A stretch of 41,699 nucleotides of DNA from a virus, in the IMG/VR virus record IMGVR_UViG_3300033150_002278, positions 1 to 41,699 of that record. One strand, written 5' to 3'. Position 1 is the first letter of the stretch; every line of letters starts with the position of its first letter. Shown one piece after another: positions 31,198 to 37,115 of the stretch. The notes under the pieces were generated by a model. The model was not told the DNA's origin, did not search any database, and was given only the letters and a program-made list of their open reading frames with translations. The translations under genes and the position numbers were made by a program.

Positions 31198-32441
31198 CCC
31201 CAGTGCCTCAGGCGCATGTACTTACTTTCAAAGTCCTGGCCGATGTCACTCCTGTACTGCACATCGTTGTGGATGACAATATTCTTCACCGTCCGGTACG
31301 CGCGACGTCTACACTCGCGGACGTCCCTGCCCCGTGCGGTAACACAACCAATTACACCGTCGACACCGGCAAGCACGGGCAGCCGCCCATCAAACATGAC
31401 GTCGGATAACCAAACGTGCGACATTGCGGGCTCAGGCACATCCAATACCTGTACACCCTCAAGCAGCCGCATGTCTGACTCCGCGGGCCAAGGGGCCATG
31501 CTCAGGCGCACGGCAATGGAGAAGCCGCTCCCCGCACGGAATTTATCTACGCCGATGGCGACCCCGTAGAGATAGTCGAACAGCGGGTGTAACAAAAGCT
31601 CGGCCCACGCCTGAATTGCATCGTACCCAAACCGGGCGGTAAATTCCAGGAAATACAGCTCATCCTTCGTTGCAATGCAATTGACGTCGATGGGCCCAAC
31701 GTATTCCACCTTGCGCAGTAACTCAGTAAGCGGGACCAACGCGCGCTCAACAATTTCATCGCGCTCGGCTACCCACACAACGTTCCCCATACACCCAGTG
31801 TTCGGTCCCTTGTCCCCTTCCATAAACCGCTTGTGCTCTATCGTATGGTTGAACGGCTCAATCCACTTTTCGCCGTCAAACCAGCCCTCAGTCGAGATTT
31901 CGACTCCGTCTTCAATGACTTCCTGAACGATACAGGGCGTCAATTCGACTCTGTGTACCATACTCAGTATCGTCCTGTTGTGCCGGTCGGCCGATACAAG
32001 TGTGAGACTGGGCGGCTTGTTACCAATGGGTTTCACCGCAAGGGGACGCCCCTTTCCCAATTCTGAAATTAACTCAGCCTTCGTCTTACAAGCCTTACTG
32101 GGCGGAATCTTCACCTTCGTCTGTGACTGCACCACTTTCAATGCATAGTTTCTGTCCAACTCAAGTTTGTCCGCAAACCGGCCGCCCCCCAACACTGTTT
32201 TCCCCTTCTCCTTAAGGGGATCAATGATTTCACCGCATCCTACCATATCGGCGACAACCAGGTCGTATTGGTCAAGGAGCCGCCGGTAATCCGTAATAAC
32301 AGTCGGGTTCTTCGAGCCCTGCAAACTGTTACGCGCCACCCGTTCTTTAATCCACATCTTGACGATGTGTCCTTCCCCGGCCAACCGCAGCGCAACCGGA
32401 ATTCCGTCACCACTCTTGCTTATGAATAGTACCGTCGCCAT
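31188..32441 (-). CDS. PurD-like ATP-grasp protein
   Basis: The 417-residue protein resembles phosphoribosylamine-glycine ligase (PurD): an N-terminal Rossmann-like part (MATVLFISKSGDGIPVALRL), ATP-grasp core with PLAVKPIGN, GVEISTEGWFDGEKW and GPNTGCMG (PurD-like), and FLEFTARFGYDAIQAW. In PurD the last block is NxRFGDPExQ; here Asn is Thr, GDP is GYD and E is A, so substrate or metal binding has probably changed. It sits between large terminase and portal, an unusual place for a purine gene. A modified-nucleotide, peptide or capsid ligase role is possible; a simple host purine-boosting role is also possible. Confidence 0.82.
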   Translation of the reverse strand: MATVLFISKSGDGIPVALRLAGEGHIVKMWIKERVARNSLQGSKNPTVITDYRRLLDQYDLVVADMVGCGEIIDPLKEKGKTVLGGGRFADKLELDRNYALKVVQSQTKVKIPPSKACKTKAELISELGKGRPLAVKPIGNKPPSLTLVSADRHNRTILSMVHRVELTPCIVQEVIEDGVEISTEGWFDGEKWIEPFNHTIEHKRFMEGDKGPNTGCMGNVVWVAERDEIVERALVPLTELLRKVEYVGPIDVNCIATKDELYFLEFTARFGYDAIQAWAELLLHPLFDYLYGVAIGVDKFRAGSGFSIAVRLSMAPWPAESDMRLLEGVQVLDVPEPAMSHVWLSDVMFDGRLPVLAGVDGVIGCVTARGRDVRECRRRAYRTVKNIVIHNDVQYRSDIGQDFESKYMRLRHWGWI

Positions 32442-32462
32442 ACGTCGCTTCCAACCAACTGA

Positions 32463-34046
32463 TTAGTGCAACCACGGCCCGCTCCACGACCTTTCCCATT
32501 CCTCCCTACGGCCAGCCCGCTTGCCGATATTATCAAGGATTTCGTCGAGTGTGTAATACATGTAGTTGTCCGGCTTCGGGACGTCCTTCTCCGGGAGCGG
32601 CTGCGGCTCAAGATGCCTGCCGCGCAACGATTCGAATTTAATCAACCCGAGAATGGCAAGTCCCGTCGCTATCACAAGGTTGTCGGACCGACCCCGGAAT
32701 TTGCCTTCCTCAACCTCTTCATACGAAATAAGTTCTGACACGGTCATGGAATCGTAGAGGGTCACATTCCCAAGGTAATCCTGCATCGTATCGACGAGCA
32801 TATGTTTGGTCTGCTTCGAATTGAGCCAGCCGTACCGGGGCGCCGTCCGCATGGTTGCCGGCCTACTCTTATAAAGCCGATTGCGTGGATAATTAGTTTT
32901 GAGATATTCCACGACTGCGACACCGTGGTTGTTCGCTTCACAGACTACGAAGGCCTCATTATAATGCCTTGCAACGCGGCATACGAAATCTGCCAACGCA
33001 ATGGGCTGAATCGTGTTGTTCGCAAACCGGAAGACCTGCTCACCGGTTTCGCAACAGAAGATTACGACCGCGGCGTCATCGTTGCCGGTGCCGCCTGCTG
33101 GGTCGACGCCCACAACGTAGTTGAAGCCGGGGCGCGGGTGCCCCAAGAGGAATGAACAGAACTGGCCAAACAGCCGTTGTGAATCCATCCATTCGGACGA
33201 CTCCGCAAGCTCGACGTTCGTGAATAGGGCACCCCCCGATGCTTGGAAACAGTCCTCGGGCGAGGACGGATATTCCTGATTCATCAACTTCAGGTTCTCG
33301 CGCAACTCGCGGAACTTGTGCTCCCACCACGCCATTTGCTGGTTGCTCAAACGGAACCGCTCTTGCATTTCACGCATTACATGGTTGAATCCCGGCGTAT
33401 CAGGCTGCCACGACCCAACAGGTAGCGTGTACTCATCATCGGCGTACCACGGATAAAACAGGCGCGTATACCCCATCTTGTCGGCATTGAGCCAGATGAA
33501 GTAGAAGTCATTCGCTCGGCCGTTGCCCGTCGATTCAATTACAATACGCCCGGCGAGGGGTACAGCCTGGAAGACGCCCGCATGATGTAATTCGGCCTTT
33601 TCCCACCAAGCATACTCCGAACAATGGAGGTCCGTAATGGTATCGCCGCGGCCGAACGCTTTGGAACCGGCCGTGCCTATGTAAAACGATGATTCCGTCT
33701 TCTTAAAATACATTTCATTCCGCGAATGGCGTCCGAAGCTGGGGCGTGGCCCACGGATGTGGCGTAGGTAGAAATCAGCGCGGTCCAACAACCTTTGCGT
33801 CGCCTGCGCTTCATGACTCATTACAACAGCATGCGTACCGGGGATGCCCAAACACCGAGCTGCGAATTCGGCAAGAATGTACGAGGAAAACCCTTTTTGC
33901 CGCGCCTTTGCAATGATTGTCCGATTTGTCCGATTCCTGACGAAGAACCGTTGTGCATCGTTGAGAATGAAGGGAACCTGCCGCCCCGACTTCGTCTGGA
34001 TGGAGAACAGTGATTCTATTACAAGCGGTATGCGGTCCATGTTCAT
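32463..34046 (-). CDS. Terminase large subunit
   Basis: The 527-residue protein has a terminase ATPase: KARQKGFSSYILAEFAARC (P-loop-like, about 48-66) with an acidic pair in TDLHCSEYAWW (Walker B-like), and a C-terminal nuclease with VGVDPAGGTGNDDAAVVI, VCEANNHGVAVVEYL and SDNLVIATGLAIL. It cuts the DNA concatemer and drives packaging into the portal. ATG 34046 overlaps the small terminase stop as ATGA. The P-loop lacks a standard GxxxxGK[ST], as in many large terminases. Confidence 0.93.
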   Translation of the reverse strand: MNMDRIPLVIESLFSIQTKSGRQVPFILNDAQRFFVRNRTNRTIIAKARQKGFSSYILAEFAARCLGIPGTHAVVMSHEAQATQRLLDRADFYLRHIRGPRPSFGRHSRNEMYFKKTESSFYIGTAGSKAFGRGDTITDLHCSEYAWWEKAELHHAGVFQAVPLAGRIVIESTGNGRANDFYFIWLNADKMGYTRLFYPWYADDEYTLPVGSWQPDTPGFNHVMREMQERFRLSNQQMAWWEHKFRELRENLKLMNQEYPSSPEDCFQASGGALFTNVELAESSEWMDSQRLFGQFCSFLLGHPRPGFNYVVGVDPAGGTGNDDAAVVIFCCETGEQVFRFANNTIQPIALADFVCRVARHYNEAFVVCEANNHGVAVVEYLKTNYPRNRLYKSRPATMRTAPRYGWLNSKQTKHMLVDTMQDYLGNVTLYDSMTVSELISYEEVEEGKFRGRSDNLVIATGLAILGLIKFESLRGRHLEPQPLPEKDVPKPDNYMYYTLDEILDNIGKRAGRREEWERSWSGPWLH

Positions 34047-34564
34047 CGCTCGTCCGTCGGGTTGAAGTTAGGGTTGGAATTGAAGTTGGGATTAGGGTTG
34101 GAGTTAAAGTTGGGGTTAAAGTTGGGGGTTGCGCTCATCCCCTGACTCTGACCTTGACCCTGATTAAGTATTTGGAGCACAACGTCTTCGGCAGTGATAT
34201 TTATCTGCTGCTGGCCGGTGTCGCGATACTTTCCGTGTGACCGCAGCCACTTGTCGGCTGCGTCGAGGCGCATGCGCATATCGGGATGTGTGAGCCCGTC
34301 GCGGATGGTTTCTATGACGAGTGGATACAGTGAGGCGAACTGAGTGTCCAGTCCGGCGAGCAGTGTTTGGCGGAGTTTAATGGAAAGGTCGCTTGCCAGA
34401 ATGCGGGACACCGACGCTGGTTGGTATCCCGTGAGTTCGGCTATCTCCTGGTTGGTGTACCCCGAAAGGGCCAATTGAATGACATACACCCACCGATGCG
34501 TACGTTTATCGGTGTACCGCCCGGTTTTGAGTATGGGCTGATCCGTGTTTGATAAGTAGTGCAT
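34043..34564 (-). CDS. Terminase small subunit-like protein with Asn/Pro-rich tail
   Basis: The 173-residue protein has an HTH in YTNQEIAELTGYQPASVSRI (about residues 36-55), a central helical region (DTQFASLYPLVIETIRDGLT), and a Gln/Gly then Asn/Pro/Phe low-complexity tail (NPNFNSNPNPNFNSNPNF), which matches the 34058-34131 repeat. It lies just before the large terminase with an ATGA overlap, the usual order, and probably recognises the packaging site. The start is ATG 34564; a GTG at 34567 is the alternative. Confidence 0.78.
   Translation of the reverse strand: MHYLSNTDQPILKTGRYTDKRTHRWVYVIQLALSGYTNQEIAELTGYQPASVSRILASDLSIKLRQTLLAGLDTQFASLYPLVIETIRDGLTHPDMRMRLDAADKWLRSHGKYRDTGQQQINITAEDVVLQILNQGQGQSQGMSATPNFNPNFNSNPNPNFNSNPNFNPTDER
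34058..34131 (-). repeat. Low-complexity repeat in terminase small gene (G-quadruplex-prone)
   Basis: The end of the small terminase gene is a short tandem repeat coding Asn-Pro/Phe/Ser units (AAC-TTT-AAC-CCC type). The plus strand is G/T-rich with many GGG and GGGG runs a few bases apart, a telomere-like pattern able to form a G-quadruplex. It sits at the terminase junction, close to where a packaging signal might lie. Confidence 0.75.
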
Positions 34565-34644
34565 CACCCCGCCGTTGATAAGTAGCGCACCACTTGTTGT
34601 TGTTTCGTCGCTTCCTCCGCTGAGTAGTGCGTCGCCCGTTGATG
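34551..34644. repeat. Three imperfect direct repeats at the terminase start
   Basis: On the minus strand the motif GCRCTACTTATCAA occurs at the small terminase start codon (ATGCACTACTTATCAAA), again 26 bases upstream (GCGCTACTTATCAACGGCG), and in a degenerate form (GCACTACTCA) 45 bases further. Short repeats here could be the small terminase binding site (pac/cos-like) or an operator of the leftward unit. Confidence 0.5.
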
Positions 34645-34669
34645 GTTGTGTGTAAAGCTATTTTCGCGT

Positions 34670-34698
34670 AGTGTATCATATGTTTTGGGTAAATTCAA
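34670..34698 (-). promoter_or_regulatory. Candidate promoter of the leftward (late) unit
   Basis: On the minus strand TTGAAT (plus 34693-34698) and TACACT (34670-34675) are 17 bases apart, and a TG one base before the -10 makes an extended -10 (TGATACACT). It lies about 105 bases upstream of the small terminase start in the divergent gap. The -35 and -10 match the sigma70 consensus moderately, so this is a candidate only. It lacks the 19-bp boxes of the rightward promoters. Confidence 0.45.
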
Positions 34699-34782
34699 GG
34701 GATATTTGTTGGGGGTTGAGGCCGATTGAAGGGGGTGACATGCACGCACCCAACCACGCATTTACCCCCACCCCATCACCCC

Positions 34783-34801
34783 ACAAACCCCTGAAATTAC
34801 T
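34783..34801 (+). repeat. 19-bp promoter box, distal copy of promoter 1
   Basis: The sequence ends in TGAAATTACT, the conserved core of the box, and starts 28 bases before the proximal copy (34811). The first half is degenerate (ACAAACCCC). The same 28-base distance separates distal and proximal boxes at promoters 2 and 3. Confidence 0.6.
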
Positions 34802-34810
34802 AACTTTTCG

Positions 34811-34829
34811 ATAACTATTCGAAATCACT
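34811..34829 (+). repeat. 19-bp promoter box, proximal copy of promoter 1
   Basis: ATAACTATTCGAAATCACT; begins exactly 33 bases before the -35 of promoter 1 and ends 14 bases before it, the same as at promoters 2 and 3. Confidence 0.75.
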
Positions 34830-34843
34830 CATAAAATTCATAC

Positions 34844-34871
34844 TTGATTTTCAAAACTGTCGTGCTATAAT
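34844..34871 (+). promoter_or_regulatory. Rightward promoter 1 (TTGATT-16-TATAAT)
   Basis: TTGATT (34844-34849), a 16-base spacer and TATAAT (34866-34871) make a host-type promoter with a perfect -10. The spacer (TTCAAAACTGTCGTGC) is almost the same as that of promoter 3 (TTCAAATTTGTTGTGC). It starts the small-gene operon beginning at 34905. The two upstream boxes suggest a phage- or host-encoded activator or repressor. Confidence 0.85.
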
Positions 34872-34904
34872 ACGAGTAAAATAAAACAGAGAGGGGTAAG
34901 CAAA

Positions 34905-35066
34905 ATGAAAAACAAACCGAACGAACTCAAGGGACTTACAGACGAGCAAATCTACGAATTGGCCCGACTGGGTCTGCGCGTGCGCGAACAACGGCGCAAA
35001 GCGAACCGTAAGCGCGCGGCGCTCCTGAAAGCCGCAAAAGCGGCCAATCTCAAAATCGACGAGTAA
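34905..35066 (+). CDS. Small basic protein (53 aa)
   Basis: A 53-residue ORF starts MKNKPNELKGLTDEQIYELA, has GAGAGGGG 8 bases before the ATG, and ends in a strongly basic helix RRKANRKRAALLKAAKAANL. This helix resembles the C-terminal part of the proteins at 36328-36564 and 41226-41525 (RRxAxxxR-LLxKAxEAG), so the three form a small paralogous family. The helix could bind DNA or RNA. It is the first gene behind promoter 1 and therefore probably early. Confidence 0.7.
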   Translation: MKNKPNELKGLTDEQIYELARLGLRVREQRRKANRKRAALLKAAKAANLKIDE

Positions 35067-35111
35067 CCCAACAATAGGGCAGGGCGGGCGGGACCAGAAA
35101 GGAGCGAAGGA

Positions 35112-35369
35112 ATGGAATGGCACGAACTACCTTACGAAGTCCGAAAAGACCTTGTAGCCGCCGTCACAAACGACTGGCGGGCCGCCGACCGGCTCCTCAA
35201 GTGGGCATGGCGCACTAAACTCACCCAGGCCCGCGCCAAGGACTACGTCTACCCCGAAGCGGTAGCCCTGACAAACCTGAAGATGACTCTCACCGGCGAG
35301 CGCGGCCGAAACACGGGCCGAGCAATCTACGAGGAAGCCATCCGCACCCTAAATCTCCAACCCGAGTAA
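35112..35369 (+). CDS. Hypothetical early protein (85 aa)
   Basis: The 85-residue protein starts MEWHELPYEVRKDLVAAVTN and is helical (DRLLKWAWRTKLTQARAKDY, then RAIYEEAIRTLNLQPE). A strong AGAAAGGAGCGAAGG precedes the ATG. It follows the small basic gene in the same operon, driven by promoter 1. Trp-rich and charged but with no known family. It could be a host-takeover protein. Confidence 0.7.
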   Translation: MEWHELPYEVRKDLVAAVTNDWRAADRLLKWAWRTKLTQARAKDYVYPEAVALTNLKMTLTGERGRNTGRAIYEEAIRTLNLQPE

Positions 35370-35383
35370 CCCACACACGCACA

Positions 35384-35422
35384 GGGCTCAGCCCACGAAC
35401 CCCCAAACCGTGGGCTGAGTCC
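35384..35422 (+). terminator. Probable terminator of first early operon
   Basis: GGGCTCAGCCCACG (35384-35397) pairs with CGTGGGCTGAGTCC (35409-35422) over 14 positions including one G-U pair, with an 11-base loop, 14 bases after the stop of the 35112 gene. No T-run follows, so it is a candidate terminator or 3'-end protector rather than a textbook one. Confidence 0.5.
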
Positions 35423-35530
35423 AACCACACCGTCCACTCAACCATCGCCCATCATCTACCCAACCGATTACACGCACACACGCATTCGCGCAGCCACGCA
35501 TTCACACCGATGCGATGTACGTACAACAAA

Positions 35531-35567
35531 CATATGCGCGCACGCGTGCATGCATACGCGCACACAC
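35531..35567. repeat. 37-bp strict pyrimidine-purine alternation (Z-DNA-prone)
   Basis: From CATATGCGCGCACGCG onwards every base alternates pyrimidine and purine for 37 bases (35531-35567), mostly CG and CA/TG steps. Such tracts switch to left-handed Z-DNA under negative supercoiling and can mark origins or control regions. It directly precedes the AGTACTTA repeats. Confidence 0.85.
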
Positions 35568-35577
35568 CGAAAATTTT

Positions 35578-35592
35578 AAGTACTTAAGTACT
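35578..35592. repeat. AGTACTTA repeat cluster 1
   Basis: AAGTACTTAAGTACT holds nearly two AGTACTTA units; bases 35579-35592 form a perfect 14-bp palindrome (AGTACTTAAGTACT). Confidence 0.85.
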
Positions 35593-35603
35593 ATAAATTT
35601 GAC

Positions 35604-35622
35604 ATTTTTGTGACACAAAAAT
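35604..35622. promoter_or_regulatory. 19-bp perfect palindrome (operator-like)
   Basis: ATTTTTGTG-A-CACAAAAAT has two perfect 9-base arms around one central base. A TTGACA (35599-35604) runs into its left arm, so the palindrome would cover the spacer of a possible weak promoter. A dimeric repressor or initiator site is a fair reading. Confidence 0.6.
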
Positions 35623-35624
35623 CG

Positions 35625-35643
35625 ATAAATATTTGAAATCACT
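35625..35643 (+). repeat. 19-bp promoter box, free copy
   Basis: ATAAATATTTGAAATCACT is the best match to the box consensus but has no recognisable promoter 33 bases downstream; repeat cluster 2 begins there instead. Confidence 0.7.
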
Positions 35644-35657
35644 AAATTTTTAAATCT

Positions 35658-35679
35658 AGTACTTAAGTACTTAAGTACT
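35658..35679. repeat. AGTACTTA repeat cluster 2
   Basis: Two full and one partial (AGTACT) tandem AGTACTTA units, 22 bases, forming two overlapping palindromes. Confidence 0.9.
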
Positions 35680-35701
35680 ATATGGGGTCTTATATTTATT
35701 T

Positions 35702-35752
35702 TTGCTCGCAGCTCTTTGCTGGTTGTGCGTTTGCTCGTTGCGCTCTTGCTGG
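35702..35752 (+). repeat. Four TTGCTSG heptamers at 14-15 bp spacing
   Basis: TTGCTCG (35702), TTGCTGG (35716), TTGCTCG (35731) and TTGCTGG (35746) alternate C and G at the sixth position. The spacing of 14, 15 and 15 bases is regular. Short, evenly spaced repeats beside AT-rich DNA recall iterons. Confidence 0.65.
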
Positions 35753-35839
35753 CGCGTTGGTATGTTTAAAAAATTAATATCTCTTATTCACACACTTCCT
35801 TTACAAATTCCCCAAGAATCAAAAAGAAAGACATGAGTT

Positions 35840-35863
35840 AGTACTTAAGTACTTAAGTACTTA
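35840..35863. repeat. AGTACTTA repeat cluster 3
   Basis: Three exact tandem AGTACTTA units (24 bases), preceded by an A-rich stretch. The largest of the three clusters. Confidence 0.9.
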
Positions 35864-35950
35864 ATTCACCCAACGCGGGGCGCTCACCACCTCACCGGGC
35901 GGTGCCACTACCACTATCGGCGTCCACCCACCGAGCGTCCACTCTCCTCC

Positions 35951-35969
35951 ATAAATATCTAATTTTACT
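35951..35969 (+). repeat. 19-bp promoter box, distal copy of promoter 2
   Basis: ATAAATATCTAATTTTACT keeps the first half but a degenerate core; starts 28 bases before the proximal copy. Confidence 0.55.
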
Positions 35970-35978
35970 GGCTTTTTT

Positions 35979-35997
35979 ATAAATATCTGAAATCATT
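35979..35997 (+). repeat. 19-bp promoter box, proximal copy of promoter 2
   Basis: ATAAATATCTGAAATCATT, beginning exactly 33 bases before the -35 of promoter 2. Confidence 0.75.
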
Positions 35998-36011
35998 AAA
36001 AAATTTTACCC

Positions 36012-36039
36012 TTGATTTTTGTCGTGGATATGCTAAAAT
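36012..36039 (+). promoter_or_regulatory. Rightward promoter 2 (TTGATT-16-TAAAAT)
   Basis: TTGATT (36012-36017), 16 bases, TAAAAT (36034-36039); the spacer ends GTGGATATGC. Followed by an AAAACAGAGAGGG leader also seen behind promoter 1 (AAAACAGAGAGGG). It drives the genes from 36064 on. Confidence 0.8.
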
Positions 36040-36063
36040 AAAATAAAAACAGAGAGGGAAACC

Positions 36064-36276
36064 GTGAAACAGACATCACAACGGGAAATGGTCTGTCCGC
36101 GATGTGGTAAAAGACATCGAACGCTCAAAGCGGCTCAGCAATGTCTCAGCGGCAGGATCCACGACTATAACTACGCAGCCATCGCCGGTTGGCGCAACCG
36201 CCACCCACAGGCATTCGCCGAACGTAGAAAAGCATTCGAAGAAGCGAAGAAGTACCTGGACTCCCTCAAGCAGTAA
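36064..36276 (+). CDS. Small zinc-finger-like protein (70 aa)
   Basis: The 70-residue protein starts with GTG at 36064 (MKQTSQREMVCPRCGKRHRT) after GAGAGGG. CPRCGKRHRTLKAAQQC carries a CxxC, a His and a further Cys, giving a likely zinc site. A helical basic and acidic C-terminus (RRKAFEEAKKYLDSLKQ) follows. It is the first gene behind promoter 2. A DNA- or RNA-binding early regulator is possible; no family is recognised. Confidence 0.7.
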   Translation: MKQTSQREMVCPRCGKRHRTLKAAQQCLSGRIHDYNYAAIAGWRNRHPQAFAERRKAFEEAKKYLDSLKQ

Positions 36277-36327
36277 AACGCCGACCATCGGCCGGCACGG
36301 AACAACAAACGGAAAGGAGGCACTCTC

Positions 36328-36564
36328 ATGGCAAAGGAAACCAAAAACACCATCAACCTCACTTTCGGCAACTCAAGCTTCGAGGTGCCCGACAATTACG
36401 GAATCAACCACCTTACCGCCGACCAAGTTGCGGCAGCGGCATCCCGGTACATGAATATCCTCAGACAACGCCGGTTCGCTGCCAAAAAACGTCAACTCCT
36501 CATCCGCAAAGCGGTCGAAGCCGGACTCGACCGCGAATTGCGGTACGAAGACCTAACGCCGTAA
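36328..36564 (+). CDS. Small basic-helix protein (78 aa), paralogue
   Basis: The 78-residue protein starts MAKETKNTINLTFGNSSFEV after AAAGGAGG. Its second half has RRFAAKKRQLLIRKAVEAGL, the same basic helix as in the proteins at 34905-35066 and 41226-41525. A strand-rich N-terminus distinguishes it. Basic, helical early protein; DNA or RNA binding is a guess. Followed by a 13-bp hairpin. Confidence 0.72.
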   Translation: MAKETKNTINLTFGNSSFEVPDNYGINHLTADQVAAAASRYMNILRQRRFAAKKRQLLIRKAVEAGLDRELRYEDLTP

Positions 36565-36578
36565 CCGCCACACTACGA

Positions 36579-36621
36579 CCGGCCGGTCGGCTGCCTCACC
36601 AATCACTGGCCGACCGGCCGG
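36579..36621 (+). other. Intergenic hairpin (13-bp stem)
   Basis: CCGGCCGGTCGGC (36579-36591) pairs perfectly with GCCGACCGGCCGG (36609-36621), 17-base loop. No T-run. It lies between two small early genes, and the ribosome site of the next gene (CAGGAGGG) follows directly, so it may influence its translation. Confidence 0.65.
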
Positions 36622-36639
36622 CACCAGGAGGGAACGCAA

Positions 36640-36822
36640 ATGGAAACGCGAGTAGCCGACCTTTGCGACATGCTTAACACAGCGATTGACCGTATCGTAT
36701 GGGCCCTCGAACGGATACCGTTCGTGCGTGCTGACTCAGCCAACAAGAAGGAAGCAGGGAGAATGATGGTCGAGGCAGTAAGGCTCCTAGCGTCCGCTAG
36801 GAACCTTCTCCGGATGTCGTAA
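36640..36822 (+). CDS. Small helical early protein (60 aa)
   Basis: The 60-residue protein starts METRVADLCDMLNTAIDRIV after CAGGAGGG and is made of two amphipathic helices with a charged loop (RADSANKKEAGRMMVEAVRL). No zinc motif. A small helical bundle that could dimerise. No family is recognised. Confidence 0.65.
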   Translation: METRVADLCDMLNTAIDRIVWALERIPFVRADSANKKEAGRMMVEAVRLLASARNLLRMS

Positions 36823-36871
36823 CAAAAGAGATGCACGTTGGCTGCTCACTCGCCCAAGGAGGGACACTGAA

Positions 36872-37093
36872 ATGGAACTGAAATCCAACTCTAACTCCAA
36901 GCTCAAAGTTGAGTGCTGTCGGACGTTCTACCATCAGACCGTCTACTACGTCCGACTGCTGGAAGGCAATGACTGGCCCACAAACCGGGAGCTCCTCGAA
37001 TTTTGTGATGCCCCGTTCGGAGCACCATTCGGCGGTCGGGTCACTCCGACAAGTGACCCGCGCGTCCGAGTCGTCACCGTTTATACGGACTGA
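36872..37093 (+). CDS. Small early protein (73 aa)
   Basis: The 73-residue protein starts MELKSNSNSKLKVECCRTFY after AAGGAGGG and is strand-rich (QTVYYVRLLEG, PRVRVVTVYTD) with one Cys pair at 15-16. Trp, Phe and Pro-rich loop in the middle. No family is recognised. Confidence 0.65.
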   Translation: MELKSNSNSKLKVECCRTFYHQTVYYVRLLEGNDWPTNRELLEFCDAPFGAPFGGRVTPTSDPRVRVVTVYTD

Positions 37094-37115
37094 CCGACTA
37101 AAAGGAGGTCGCTGA

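Larger units (their letters stand above)
34565..34904. other. Divergent control region, 340 bases without a gene
   Basis: This gap separates the two main transcription units. It holds the repeats near the terminase start, a candidate leftward promoter, two 19-bp promoter boxes and the first rightward promoter. An ORF exists on the minus strand (34564-34761 region) but has no support. Nothing else is visible. Confidence 0.7.
35370..36063. other. Gene-free control region, candidate replication origin
   Basis: This 694-base stretch has no gene. In order it holds a hairpin, a C-rich stretch, a 37-bp pure pyrimidine-purine alternation (35531-35567), AGTACTTA repeat cluster 1, a 19-bp palindrome, one perfect 19-bp box, repeat cluster 2, four TTGCTSG heptamers, an AT-rich stretch, repeat cluster 3, and promoter 2 with its boxes. 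Direct repeats next to AT-rich DNA are the usual make-up of an iteron-type origin. No initiator protein has been identified, so this is a candidate. Confidence 0.6.

Noticed and set aside
34058-34131. A eukaryotic telomere or assembly artefact
   Set aside because: The repeat stays in frame and codes an Asn/Pro/Phe tail of the small terminase, so it is a normal coding repeat.
34564-34761. Minus-strand ORF of 65 codons in the divergent gap
   Set aside because: No ribosome site or domain; overlaps repeats and the candidate promoter.
35599-35627. TTGACA promoter in the control region
   Set aside because: The -35 is perfect but no acceptable -10 lies 16-18 bases downstream, so it is noted only with the palindrome.
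35702-35863. CRISPR-like array
   Set aside because: Repeats are 7-8 bases, in tandem or at 14-15 bp spacing, with no 25-40 base repeats or unique spacers.
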